A stretch of 64,000 nucleotides of DNA from Actinacidiphila sp965342175 (GTDB taxonomy: Bacteria; Actinomycetota; Actinomycetes; Streptomycetales; Streptomycetaceae): contig NZ_CBDRBL010000024.1 in the NCBI RefSeq assembly GCF_965342175.1, positions 20,465 to 84,464 on the forward strand, in the 5' to 3' direction. Below the pieces are notes generated by a model that saw only the letters and a list, made by a program, of their open reading frames with translations, was not told where the DNA came from and did not search any database. Made by a program: the position numbers and the translations under genes. Positions 17,897 to 26,721 of the stretch are shown here, in pieces; position 1 is the stretch's first letter; the number at the start of each line of letters is the position of its first letter.

Positions 17897-17997
17897 CGAT
17901 CGGTGAACGGGCCGCACAAGAAGGTGCGGTGCTCCGTTCGGAGTGATCCGTGCGCGGCCGGCTCCTTCCCCCGGCGCGTGCCCCTAGGGTGACCGCC

Positions 17998-18978
17998 ATG
18001 GTGGAACACCGCACGGTCGAAGCGAACGGAATCCGGCTGCATGTCGCGGAGGAGGGCGAGGGCCCGCTCGTGCTGCTGCTGCACGGCTTCCCCGAGTGCT
18101 GGTACTCCTGGCGCCACCAGTTCGCGCCGCTCGCCGCCGCGGGCTACCGGGTGGTCGCCCCCGACCAGCGCGGCTACGGCCGCAGCGAACGGCCCGCGGC
18201 CGTCGACGCGTACACCATCCTCGACCTCGTCGGCGACGTCATCGGCCTCGTGCACGCGCTCGGCGAGAGCCAGGCCGTCGTCGTCGGGCACGACTGGGGC
18301 GCCCCCGTCGCCTGGCACACCGCGCTGCTGCGGCCCGACGTCGTCCGCGCCGTCGCCGGCCTCAGCGTCCCGCCGACCCCGCGCAGCGGCGACGCGCCTC
18401 CGCTGCGGTCCATGCGGGAGCTGTACGACGGCCGCTTCTACTGGAACTACTTCGAGCGGCCCGGGGTCGCCGACGCCGAGTTCGCCGCCGACCCGCGCCG
18501 CACCTTCCGCCACGTCCTCTACGGCGCCTCCGGCGACAACCCCGCCAACGACCCGGTCCCGGCGCAGCCCCTCGTCCCGCCCGGCGGCGGCTTCCTCGAC
18601 ATGGGCGAGGACCCCGGCGAGCTCCCCGGGTGGCTCACCGAGGAGGACCTGGACGCCTACACCGCCGAGTACGCCGAGGCGGGCTTCACCGGAGGGCTCA
18701 ACTGGTACCGCAACCTCGACCTCAACTGGCGGCTGACCGCCCCCTGGGCCGGTGCCGCCCTGCGGGTGCCGGCGCTCTACGTCACCGGCGACCGCGACCT
18801 CGTCTACGGATTCCCGGGGATGTCCGAGCTGATCCCGGCGTTGCGGAAGCTCCACCCCACGCTGCGCGAACCGGTGGTGCTGCCCGGGTGCGGCCACTGG
18901 ACCCAGCAGGAGCGCCCGGCGGAGGTCGACGCCGCGCTGCTGGACTTCCTGCGGGAGGCGGCGCCGGCCACGGGCTGA
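17998..18978 (+). CDS. Epoxide hydrolase-like alpha/beta hydrolase
   Basis: The 326-residue protein starts at ATG 17998; GTG 17989 is a close alternative. It has the epoxide hydrolase pattern: oxyanion motif HGFPECWYSW, the nucleophile Asp in GHDWGAPVAW (an Asp, not Ser, favours epoxide hydrolase over esterase), ring-opening Tyr candidates in the cap (RFYWNYFE), and catalytic His in GCGHWTQQERP near the C-terminus. The enzyme should add water to an epoxide through an alkyl-enzyme ester. The substrate is unknown. It lies 101 bp after the alkylsulfatase gene, so the two could serve lipid or xenobiotic breakdown, which is an inference from proximity. Confidence 0.87.
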   Translation: MVEHRTVEANGIRLHVAEEGEGPLVLLLHGFPECWYSWRHQFAPLAAAGYRVVAPDQRGYGRSERPAAVDAYTILDLVGDVIGLVHALGESQAVVVGHDWGAPVAWHTALLRPDVVRAVAGLSVPPTPRSGDAPPLRSMRELYDGRFYWNYFERPGVADAEFAADPRRTFRHVLYGASGDNPANDPVPAQPLVPPGGGFLDMGEDPGELPGWLTEEDLDAYTAEYAEAGFTGGLNWYRNLDLNWRLTAPWAGAALRVPALYVTGDRDLVYGFPGMSELIPALRKLHPTLREPVVLPGCGHWTQQERPAEVDAALLDFLREAAPATG

Positions 18979-19077
18979 CGAGCCATCCACGGGCCGACCA
19001 CGGGCTGATCACGAGCCCGGCGCGCGGGGCGGAGGCGTGCGGAGCAGGGGTCCGGGGGCCCGCGCAGGTGTGCCGGA

Positions 19078-19980
19078 TCAGGTGTCGCACTCCAGCACCG
19101 TGCGGCACAGCCCGCACCGCGCCCTCAGCCGTCCCCGCACCGGGACCCGGATCCGCTGCCGGCACGTGGGGCAGGGGAAGGAGACCCGCTGGGGCTCACC
19201 GCCCTCGAAGGCGTATCCGGCCGCCGGATACGCGCCGCCGCGCCGCCGGTCGTGGGCGTACCGGCGGTGCTCCGCCCAGCCGCAGCCGGCCATCGGCGGA
19301 TGACGAAGGTCGGCTGCGGCGACGCGCAGGCCGGCCCGGTAGGCCTCCCGGGCCCACGGGCTGGTGAGCCACGGCTCGATGTCGTCGCCGAAGGCCTGTG
19401 CCCGCTTGGCCAGGACGTAGCCGAACTCCTCTGGTGTGAGATAGCCCAGTTTGGAGGCGGTAGTGGTCAGCCGCTCCCCGCGCAGCGCCGGCTGTTCGCG
19501 GTAGGAGTCCAGCAGCAGCCAGCCCGCGCCCAGGTAGGTCGTGGCGGTGTCCGTCAGGATCTCGTTCTCCCGCGCCCCGGGGCACTCCAGGCCGAGCCGG
19601 TGCAGATAGACGTGCATGACCTCGTGCGCCAGCACCGCGCCCACGTCGCGCCGGTCCTCCCGGAAGCGGGCGTGCAACTCCACGAAGTATTCCGGCCCCG
19701 CGGCCAGTTCAACACTGCCCGCGTGCACCATCTCGCGGAAGCTGACCACCATGCGGGCCTGCGGCAACCGGAAGTGCTCCACGATGGCCCGGGCCACCCG
19801 CTGGGCTCCCAGGTGCAGGTCCTCGTCCGCGGGGAACGCCACCGCCTCCGGGCGGACGCTCGCCGGGAAGCGGCTCACCGTGTCGTACGACAGCCGCCGG
19901 TAGAGCGCGGTCAGGGCGCCCCGCACCTGCTCCAGGTGCGGGAAGCCGTGCTCGACCGGAAGGGACGACGGCTCGGTCAC
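19078..19980 (-). CDS. HExxH protein with C-terminal zinc ribbon
   Basis: A 300-residue protein starts at GTG 19980 with GGGGAGG just upstream. The centre has AVLAHEVMHVYLH, a zinc-metallopeptidase HExxH motif (His119-Glu-x2-His123), followed by ENEILTDTATTYLGAG, which may supply the third ligand. The C-terminus carries two CxxC knuckles (FPCPTC and RCGLC) about 20 residues apart, forming a zinc ribbon. No signal peptide or membrane span is seen, so it is probably cytoplasmic. I do not know a characterised homologue; substrates are unknown. It lies 42 bp downstream of the methyltransferase gene on the same strand and is likely co-transcribed with it. Confidence 0.8.
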   Translation of the reverse strand: MTEPSSLPVEHGFPHLEQVRGALTALYRRLSYDTVSRFPASVRPEAVAFPADEDLHLGAQRVARAIVEHFRLPQARMVVSFREMVHAGSVELAAGPEYFVELHARFREDRRDVGAVLAHEVMHVYLHRLGLECPGARENEILTDTATTYLGAGWLLLDSYREQPALRGERLTTTASKLGYLTPEEFGYVLAKRAQAFGDDIEPWLTSPWAREAYRAGLRVAAADLRHPPMAGCGWAEHRRYAHDRRRGGAYPAAGYAFEGGEPQRVSFPCPTCRQRIRVPVRGRLRARCGLCRTVLECDT

Positions 19981-20022
19981 GGCGCCTCCCCGAGCGCAGA
20001 TGACGCGTACGACCCTTCGAGC

Positions 20023-21045
20023 CTACGCGTCGACCCAGGCCGTTGTCGCCGTGCGCTCCGGCCCCGTGCCGCTCGCCGCACCGGCCACCGGCACGCCCAG
20101 CGCGGCCAGCCGCTCGGCGGCGGTCGGCGCATTGCCGCCCTCCGCCTGGTAGACGCTGAGCAGCAGCCGCCCGCCCGGCTCCACCAATTCCGCCAGCAGC
20201 CTGCCGACCAGGTCGCCCAGCCGGTGCCCGGGCACGCAGTCGGCGAGGGCGTGCACGAAGGTGAACCGGCTGCCGTCCGCAGGCCGCCAGTCCAGCGCGT
20301 TGCCCACCGATACCCGGTCCGCCCACCGGGGTAGCCGGCACCGCGCCACCTCCACCAGCCGCGGTGCGAAGTCCACACCGTAGGGCTCGACCACCCGTCC
20401 CCGCTCGGCCGCCCACCGCCGAACCGACTCCATCAGCAACCCGTTGGCGCAGCCCACGTCCAGGAAGGTGCCGTCCTTGTGCAGCGCGTCGACCACCATC
20501 GAGCGCCGCGCCCGCCACTGGCCCGGCCCCCCGCCGAAGCCCGATCCGCCCTCGGGCGTGGTCGCGCGCAGGTAGGCGGGCTCCAGCAGGCGCAGGGTGC
20601 CGGCGAAGTACGAGGAGTCGTCCTGCTCCCGGAAGGAGCGTGCCGCGTCCCGCACGGCACGCCGCTCCGGGCCGTGGGGGAGCAGACCCGCGATCGTCTC
20701 GGCGTCGGCCACGACCAGGTCGGCGTCGGCGGCGTGCGGCCGCCGGCCCCGGTAGCGGTCGCCGTCCAACCAGGCGAAGAGCCGCTGACGCTCCGCGTCC
20801 CAGGCGAAGGGGTGCACACGCTGCCGGTAGTAGCCGGCGGTCTCGAGCGGGACCCGGGCGGCGGTGTCGAGGCCCCAGTCCTCACCCGGCAGCACCTCGC
20901 CGGACGGCAGGCGTACCACCCCGTCCCGGCCGCGCACCGCGCCGACCCCGCCGCCCGGCAGGAACGGCACGAAAGTGACGTGGCGCACCGACGCGGGGTC
21001 CGGGTCCCGCTCAAGCAACTCGTACGCCGTCCGCCCCGCGTCCAT
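20023..21045 (-). CDS. Nudix-like/SAM-dependent methyltransferase fusion
   Basis: The 340-residue product starts at ATG 21045 (MDAGRTAYELLERDPD) with GAAGGGGG upstream. The open frame continues to 21627, but that part belongs to the overlapping VOC gene region. The C-terminal half is a class I methyltransferase: motif I FLDVGCANG at about residues 194-202, the acidic loop EPYGVDFAPRLVEVAR, and the DxADC-like strand HALADCVPG. The N-terminal about 100 residues (VTFVPFLPGGGVGAVRGRDG, RLPSGEVLPGED) look like a Nudix fold without a complete Nudix box (GX5EX7REUXEEXGU), so hydrolase activity is doubtful. It may sense or bind a nucleotide. It is upstream of the HExxH gene. Confidence 0.8.
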   Translation of the reverse strand: MDAGRTAYELLERDPDPASVRHVTFVPFLPGGGVGAVRGRDGVVRLPSGEVLPGEDWGLDTAARVPLETAGYYRQRVHPFAWDAERQRLFAWLDGDRYRGRRPHAADADLVVADAETIAGLLPHGPERRAVRDAARSFREQDDSSYFAGTLRLLEPAYLRATTPEGGSGFGGGPGQWRARRSMVVDALHKDGTFLDVGCANGLLMESVRRWAAERGRVVEPYGVDFAPRLVEVARCRLPRWADRVSVGNALDWRPADGSRFTFVHALADCVPGHRLGDLVGRLLAELVEPGGRLLLSVYQAEGGNAPTAAERLAALGVPVAGAASGTGPERTATTAWVDA

Positions 21046-21265
21046 GCCGGCCCCCTTCGGTCGTGATCGATCGCGCAGGCCCGATCCGGACGGCTCGCGA
21101 CGCCGTCGCTTCGGGCGCCGGCATGCGACCCACCGTACAAGTGGCCACCGACAACGGGCTGCGGCCTTCCTCCGGGGCCGGCCGATCCTCCCCCCGACCG
21201 GCGGCCCCGCGAGAGGGCCGCGAGAGGGCCGCGCGGGAGCCGGCGCGGACCCCGCCGGCCGCCGC

Positions 21266-21664
21266 TCATCCCGCGACGGCCGGCTCCGCACTCTGCCCGT
21301 AGCAGAGGCAGAACGGGTGCCCGGCCGGGTCGGCGAAGACCCGGAAGCCGCTGCGCTTGCCGCCGCTGTCGTGCAGGAAGGTGGCGCCGAGGGCCAGGAC
21401 CTCCTCGTGGGCCCGCTCCACATCGGCGCGGGTGGGGACCTCGAAGTCCAGGTGGACCTGCTGGGGGTGCTCCGGGTCGGGCCAGCGCGGCGGCCGGTGG
21501 ACGGGCACCTGCTGGAAGGCGATCCGGGTCCCGTCCGGGGTCCGCAAATCCACCCACGAGGGGTCAGCGGTGTCCAGGTCCCCGCCGAGGATGCCGTGGT
21601 AGAAGGCGCCCAGTGTGGACGGGTCAAGGCAGTCGATCACAGTGCACTGCAGGGTGGCGATCAT
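21266..21664 (-). CDS. VOC family (glyoxalase-like) protein
   Basis: A 132-residue protein starting at ATG 21664 (MIATLQCTVIDCLDPSTLGAFYHGILGG). It has the paired beta-alpha-beta modules of the vicinal oxygen chelate superfamily: VDLRTPDGTRIAFQQVP, then QVHLDFEVPTRADVERAHEEVLALGA and FRVFADPAGHPFCLCYG. This glyoxalase_6-like type is common in streptomycetes and usually uncharacterised. The His in QVHLDF is a likely metal or ligand residue. It is divergent from pepN across a 378-bp spacer. The substrate cannot be told from sequence. Confidence 0.85.
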   Translation of the reverse strand: MIATLQCTVIDCLDPSTLGAFYHGILGGDLDTADPSWVDLRTPDGTRIAFQQVPVHRPPRWPDPEHPQQVHLDFEVPTRADVERAHEEVLALGATFLHDSGGKRSGFRVFADPAGHPFCLCYGQSAEPAVAG

Positions 21665-22042
21665 CCGCCGAGCCTGCCCGGTCTCCCCCTCCGGCGGCAA
21701 GGACCGGCTCCGGAACCCCTCCTTCCGGTCGACACCAAGCCGCTCTGGCGCAGGGGACCGGCATATCGGACAGCGGTAGCCCCGCACTGGCAACGCCAAC
21801 TCCGGCACCCCGGCTTCGTACGGCGGGGACACGCGACCGGCGTCGCCGTCCGCCGCTCGACGCGCGCGGGGCGTCCGCGCCCCCCACGCGAGACACCCTG
21901 GCCCGTTCGACTCCGCCGGCGGCGCCCACGGACCCACCCCGGCCCGGCTGCGCGCCATCCCCAGCCGCCTGCTCGCGGGGCTGCGGTCGTCGATGCGGAG
22001 CCCCCCGTACGCCGGGGGAGGGAGATGAGGCAGCATGAGCGC
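21665..22042. other. Spacer between VOC gene and pepN
   Basis: A 378-bp divergent spacer that should contain the promoters of both flanking genes. Open frames here lack ribosome sites and recognisable products. I see no clear promoter consensus, repeat or RNA element. Confidence 0.5.
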
Positions 22043-24556
22043 ATGCCTGCTCTCACCCGTGCCGAGGCCGAGATCCGCGCACGCCGGATCTCCGTACAGC
22101 ACTACACCGTCGACCTGGACCTCACCCGTGGCGACGAGGTGTTCGGATCGACCACCGTCATCCGCTTCACCGCCCTGACCGACGGCGACACCTTCGTCGA
22201 GCTGAAGCCCGCCGCTCTGCACAGCGCCGTCCTGGACGGGCGGCCGCTCGACGTCGCCGCCCTGGACGACAACCGGCTGCCGCTTCGCGGTCTGCCGGCC
22301 GGGCCGCACGAGCTGCGGGTCGAGGCCGACATGCGGTACTCCCGCACCGGTGAGGGCATGCACCGCTTCACCGACCCCGCCGACGGCGAGACGTATCTGT
22401 ACACCCAGCTCTTCCTTGACGACGTGCAGCGCGTCATCGCCGCCTTCGACCAGCCCGACCTCAAGGCCGTCTTCGAGGTCACCGTGACCGCGCCCCCGGC
22501 ATGGACCGTCCTCGGCAACGGCGTCGCCGAGCGCACCGGGGAGGCCGAAGGCCGCTGGCGCGTGGCGCCGACCCCCCCGATCAGCACCTACCTGCTCGCC
22601 GTCGCCGCCGGTCCCTGGCACTCGGTGCGCACGGAGCACGCGGGCCTGCCCTTCGGGCTGCACTGCCGCCGCTCCCTCGCCCCGCACCTGGACGCCGACG
22701 CCGAGGAGCTCCTCGACATCACCCGGCGCTGCTACGACCGCTACCACGAGCTGTTCGAGGAGCCGTACCCCTTCGACTCCTACGACCAGGCTTTTGTGCC
22801 CGAGTTCAACGCGGGCGCGATGGAGAACCCCGGTCTGGTCACCTTCCGCGACGAGATGGTCTTCCGCTCCGCCGTCACCGACACCGAGCGGCAGAGCCGC
22901 GGCATGGTCGTCGCCCACGAGATGGCCCACATGTGGTTCGGCGACCTCGTCACCCTGCGCTGGTGGGACGACATCTGGCTCAACGAGTCCTTCGCCGAGT
23001 ACATGGGCTACCAGGTGCTCTCCGAGGCCACCCGCTTCAGCGGCGCGTGGACCGACTTCGCCGTCGCGCGCAAGGGCTGGGGCTACGACGCCGACCAGCG
23101 TCCCTCCACCCACCCCGTCGCCCCCGCCCCGGAGGCCGTCCCCGACACCGCGTCGGCGCTGCTCAACTTCGACGGCATCTCCTACGCCAAGGGCGCCTCC
23201 GCGCTGCGTCAGCTGGTCACCTGGCTCGGCCGCAAGGAGTTCCTCGCCGGCATCAACGACCACTTCGCGCGGCACCGCTTCGGCAACGCGGCCCTTTCCG
23301 ACTTCATCGACTCCCTCGCCCGCAACACCGACCGGGACGTCCACGCCTGGGCCGACCGCTGGCTGCGCACGACCGGCGTCGACAGGCTCACCCCGGTCCC
23401 CGTGGACGGTGAAGGCGACGATGACGGAGGCTGGCGGCTCGACGTGACGCGTGAGGGCAGCCGCCCGCACCGCATCGCCGTCGCCGCGTACGACCGGGCC
23501 GGCGCCGACCCGGCGCGACTGGTGCTGCGCGAACGCTTCGAGACCGACGTCCCCGCGGACGGCGGGACGCCGGAGGTACGTCCCGGCCGCCGCCCTGACC
23601 TGGTGCTCCTCAACGACCAGGACCTGACCTACGCCAAGATCCGCTTCGACGCGCGGTCCTGGGAGACCCTGACCGCCGCGCTGAGCGGGCTGCCGGACCC
23701 GCTCAGCCGCGCCCTGGTGTGGAACGCCGCCCGCGACCTCGTCCGCGACGGCGAACTCCCGCCCGCGGCCTACCTCGACCTCGCCCGGGCCCACCTGGCG
23801 GACGAGACCGACATCGCCGTCGTCCGGGGCGTGCTCACCTTCGCCCGCGGGCAGCTCGCCGACCGGTACCTCCCGGCCGCCGAACGTCCCGGCGCGCTCG
23901 CCACCTTGGAGGCGCTCGCCCGCGACCTGCTCACCCGCGAGGACCCCGGACTGCGGCTGACCGCGGCCCGCCAGCTCATCGGCTCCACCGCCGACACCGG
24001 CTCGCTGCGCGGCTGGCTCACCGAGGGCACCCTGCCCGGCGGACCCGTGCTCGACCCCGAGCTGCGCTGGCAGATCCTCACCCGGCTCAGCGTGCTGGGC
24101 GCGGCATCGGCCGAGGACATCGCCGCCGAACTGGACGCCGACCCCAGCGCCACCGGCCAGGAGGCAGCCGCCCGCTGCCGGGCCGCGCTGCCCGACCCGC
24201 AGGCGAAGCGGGACGCGTGGGCCCTGATGTTCGACGGCGACACCCTGTCCAACTACCTCTTCAACGCCACCGCCCAGGGCTTCTGGCAGCCCGAACAGCT
24301 CGACCTCGTCCGGGAGTACGTACCCCGCTACTTCCCCGCCGCGGTGGCGGTCGCGGCCCGCCGCGGCCCGGCTCTGGGCGAAGCCGCCGGCCGCCATGCC
24401 TTCCCCGCCGCGGTCGTCGAGCCCCAGGTGCTCGACCTCGGCGAGGAATGCCTGCGCACCGGCGCATCCGAGCCCGCCCCCACCCCCGCCCTGCGCCGCA
24501 GCCTCGCCGACCAGCTCGACGACCTGCGCCGCGCCCTGCACGTCCGGACCGCCTGA
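22043..24556 (+). CDS. pepN: Aminopeptidase N (M1 family)
   Basis: PepN removes N-terminal residues from peptides using one Zn2+. The 837-residue product starts at ATG 22043 (MPALTRAEAEIRARR), consistent with actinobacterial PepN. The frame is open far upstream but non-homologous there. The substrate-anchoring exopeptidase motif is FNAGAMENPG, and the zinc motif HEMAHMWFGDLVT starts at His292, with the distal Glu in WLNESFAEYMG. The C-terminal helical ERAP1-like domain (about residues 530-837) is complete. Length is normal and no signal peptide is seen, so it is cytoplasmic. It is monocistronic; the downstream region holds gene remnants. Confidence 0.96.
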   Translation: MPALTRAEAEIRARRISVQHYTVDLDLTRGDEVFGSTTVIRFTALTDGDTFVELKPAALHSAVLDGRPLDVAALDDNRLPLRGLPAGPHELRVEADMRYSRTGEGMHRFTDPADGETYLYTQLFLDDVQRVIAAFDQPDLKAVFEVTVTAPPAWTVLGNGVAERTGEAEGRWRVAPTPPISTYLLAVAAGPWHSVRTEHAGLPFGLHCRRSLAPHLDADAEELLDITRRCYDRYHELFEEPYPFDSYDQAFVPEFNAGAMENPGLVTFRDEMVFRSAVTDTERQSRGMVVAHEMAHMWFGDLVTLRWWDDIWLNESFAEYMGYQVLSEATRFSGAWTDFAVARKGWGYDADQRPSTHPVAPAPEAVPDTASALLNFDGISYAKGASALRQLVTWLGRKEFLAGINDHFARHRFGNAALSDFIDSLARNTDRDVHAWADRWLRTTGVDRLTPVPVDGEGDDDGGWRLDVTREGSRPHRIAVAAYDRAGADPARLVLRERFETDVPADGGTPEVRPGRRPDLVLLNDQDLTYAKIRFDARSWETLTAALSGLPDPLSRALVWNAARDLVRDGELPPAAYLDLARAHLADETDIAVVRGVLTFARGQLADRYLPAAERPGALATLEALARDLLTREDPGLRLTAARQLIGSTADTGSLRGWLTEGTLPGGPVLDPELRWQILTRLSVLGAASAEDIAAELDADPSATGQEAAARCRAALPDPQAKRDAWALMFDGDTLSNYLFNATAQGFWQPEQLDLVREYVPRYFPAAVAVAARRGPALGEAAGRHAFPAAVVEPQVLDLGEECLRTGASEPAPTPALRRSLADQLDDLRRALHVRTA

Positions 24557-24714
24557 CCGGGCGGTCCCCGAAGGCCCGTGCCGGCACGGCCGGTTGCTCC
24601 GTCGGCTCGTCGTCGGCGGGGCACGCCGGACGCGGGGCCGCGGCCGGTGCGCCGGGTGCGGCGGGTGCGTTGCACCTCGCCGGCGCGGGCCTGGCCCGGG
24701 GCCGTCTCGGGAGC

Positions 24715-24929
24715 ACCGCCGAGTACGCCAGTGCGTCGCATGCTCAAGGACGTGCCCGGGCACGAGCGCCCGGCGCGGCGGCGGGCAGCCCTGTCCACGC
24801 GGCGCCGGAGTCCAGCGTCATGCCGCGCCGCTGTTCCCGCGCTCAGCGGTCGGGCTCCCTCCCTGTCAGGGCCCGCAGCCGCGCGGACTTGCCGTGGTCT
24901 GCGTGCCCGGCGGTGGCGGCGACGTGCAT
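24715..24929 (-). pseudogene. selB: Decayed selB fragment (Sec-specific elongation factor)
   Basis: On the minus strand from ATG 24929 the reading MHVAATAGHADHGKSARLRA is followed by LTGREPDR and then TGA, where intact SelB reads EPDRW. This is the SelB N-terminus with its GTPase P-loop (GHVDHGKS type). Past the stop, the same frame continues with AREQRRGMTLDSGAAWTGLP, matching SelB WAEERRRGMTIDLGFAWT, and then VPGH (G3 motif of DVPGH) in another frame at about 24763. Stop codons and frame changes show it is dead. Only the first 80 or so codons are recognisable. The identification is from remembered family motifs, not an alignment search. Confidence 0.75.
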
Positions 24930-24949
24930 GGCAAGCCTCCGTCCCCGGC

Positions 24950-25100
24950 AGGACGCCGGCCCGACGCACGGCGACCGCCGTCTCCTCGTCTGCTTCTTCG
25001 GCACGGCCCGCAGATACAGCAGCCGCCGGCCGTCATCCACCGGGCCGGCACCGCCGGCTCGGCCCCCCGCAGCAGGACCGCGAGACCCGCGCGCAGCGAC
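24950..25100 (-). pseudogene. selA: Probable selA 3'-end remnant
   Basis: Immediately upstream of the selB remnant on the same strand, the frame read at 24999-25046 gives GPVDDGRRLLYLRAVP. This resembles the end of actinobacterial SelA (pattern GRVEDGRLLLDLRAVP). A neighbouring frame at about 25040-25100 gives LRAGLAVLLRGAEPAVPARW, similar to the preceding SelA strand. The order selA-selB fits the usual operon. No intact frame remains. This call is weaker than the selB one. Confidence 0.45.
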
Positions 25101-25335
25101 ACGGAACGGCGCTCGGCAGGGTGACGGCCGGCGCCCGAGCACGAGCGAGAGGGCGTGCGCCAGGCGTGTGGGGCACCGCGTGGGCGGCGCTGCGGCGTGA
25201 GGGCTGTTCGCGGGTGCGCCGGGGCGGCGACCCGATCGGGGTGCGGGGGCAACACCCGAGGTGGGGGAGCGTCGTTACGCAGGTCGCCCAGCGCGCACGC
25301 GCCGGTGATCCGCAACAACGGAGGGCGCCGACTCC

Positions 25336-26721
25336 ATGCCACCCCATCTCGCCGGTGGAAGTGAAGGGCCGGACCGGCTGCGCCCGTTGGTCGAGGTCGT
25401 ACTCGACGCACTCGCGGCAGGAGCGGCCGCCCGCAAGGGGCCGCTTCCCGCCGGTGGCCCCGGCGCGGTGGCACGGCGGGTCGGCCATGTGCTGGGGAAG
25501 GTCCTGCCGGAGGACGGGAGCGGGGCGGCGGAGGCGCTGTGCGCGCTGGTCTCGGTCGTCGCCGAGGGCGCGGCCGACCCGGCGGACCCTTTGTGCGCCG
25601 CCCATCTGCACTGCCCGCCCCTGGGCGAGGCCGTGGCGGCCGACCTTGCCGCGAGCGCGCTCAACCCGTCGATGGACTCGTGGGACCAGGCCCCGGCGGC
25701 GACCGCGCTGGAGACGGAGGTCACCCGCGCCCTGGCCCGTCTCGTCCACCCCGATGCGGTGGCGCCGGACGCGCTCGTCACGACCGGCGGCACCGAGTCC
25801 AACCAGATCGCGCTCCTGCTGGCCCGGGAGGGCGCCCCGGACGTACGGGTCGTCGCCGGGGCCAACGCGCACCACAGCGTGCCGCGTGCCGCCTGGCTGC
25901 TCGGAATGCGGCCCCCCGTCCTCGTGGACACCCCCCGCGGCCTGCTCGACCCCGAGCGCGTGCGGGCCGTTCTCGCCGCGGACGACCGCCCGGCCCTGCT
26001 CGTCGCCACCGCGGGGACCACGGACACCGGTGACATCGACCCCCTGCCCGAACTCGCCCGCACCGCCCGCGAGCACGGCGCGCGCCTGCACATCGACGCC
26101 GCGTACGGCGGGCCGCTGCTGTTCAGCGACCGGGAGGCGCCGCGGCTCGCCGGTCTGCGGGAGGCCGACACCGTCACCCTCGACCTGCACAAGCTGGGCT
26201 GGCAGCCCGTGGCGGCCGGGGTGCTCGCGGTGCGGGAGGCCGCGCTGCTGCACCCGCTGGAGCACCGCGCCGACTACCTGAACGCCGCCGACGACACCGA
26301 GGCCGGTCTCCCCGACCTGCTCGGCCGCTCGCTGCGCACCTCCCGCCGCCCCGACGTGCTCAAGATCGCCGTCACGCTGCGCGCCCTGGGACGCCGCGGC
26401 CTGGGCGGGCTCGTGGAGGCGGTCTGCGACCGGGCACGGCAGCTCGCGGAGCTCGTCAAACGACATCCCGCACTGACCCTGCGGGCCCGCCCGGCCATCA
26501 GCACCGTGCTGTTCCGCCCCATCGGCGCCGGCGACGAGGAGGTCGCCGTCCTCCGCCGCCGGCTCATGCTCGACGGCCGCGCCGTCCTCGGCCGGGCCCG
26601 CGCCGACGGACGGCTCTGGCTCAAGGTCACCCTGCTCAATCCGGCGACCACACAAGAGGACCTCCAGGCCCTGCTCACGCTCGTCTGCACGACCCACCAG
26701 GAAGGCAGCACCCCCCGATGA
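25336..26721 (+). CDS. PLP-dependent decarboxylase, DesA-like
   Basis: The 461-residue protein starts at ATG 25336, with GGAGGG at 25320-25325. It belongs to group II PLP decarboxylases. The ring-stacking His is in NAHHSVPRAAWLLG, the PLP-binding Asp in HIDAAYGG, and the Schiff-base Lys in LDLHKLGWQP. This subgroup includes DesA (lysine to cadaverine) of desferrioxamine synthesis and diaminobutyrate decarboxylases. The next gene, overlapping by 4 bp (ATGA), is an N-hydroxylase as in desAB, so the product is probably a diamine to be N-hydroxylated. The acyltransferase and NIS synthetase (DesC/DesD) that would complete a siderophore are not in this window. Confidence 0.85.
   Translation: MPPHLAGGSEGPDRLRPLVEVVLDALAAGAAARKGPLPAGGPGAVARRVGHVLGKVLPEDGSGAAEALCALVSVVAEGAADPADPLCAAHLHCPPLGEAVAADLAASALNPSMDSWDQAPAATALETEVTRALARLVHPDAVAPDALVTTGGTESNQIALLLAREGAPDVRVVAGANAHHSVPRAAWLLGMRPPVLVDTPRGLLDPERVRAVLAADDRPALLVATAGTTDTGDIDPLPELARTAREHGARLHIDAAYGGPLLFSDREAPRLAGLREADTVTLDLHKLGWQPVAAGVLAVREAALLHPLEHRADYLNAADDTEAGLPDLLGRSLRTSRRPDVLKIAVTLRALGRRGLGGLVEAVCDRARQLAELVKRHPALTLRARPAISTVLFRPIGAGDEEVAVLRRRLMLDGRAVLGRARADGRLWLKVTLLNPATTQEDLQALLTLVCTTHQEGSTPR

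Noticed and set aside
20864..22042. N-terminal extension of pepN
   Set aside because: The frame is open far upstream, but the protein similarity begins at 22043 and the extension overlaps the VOC and methyltransferase genes on the other strand.
25200..25335. Iron box (DmdR site) before the DesA-like gene
   Set aside because: I looked for TTAGGTTAGGCTAACCTAA-like sequence and found no convincing match.
24578..26281. 567-codon plus-strand frame through the selAB remnant
   Set aside because: Arg/Pro-rich and out of frame with the DesA-like gene; the region is better explained as decayed minus-strand selAB.
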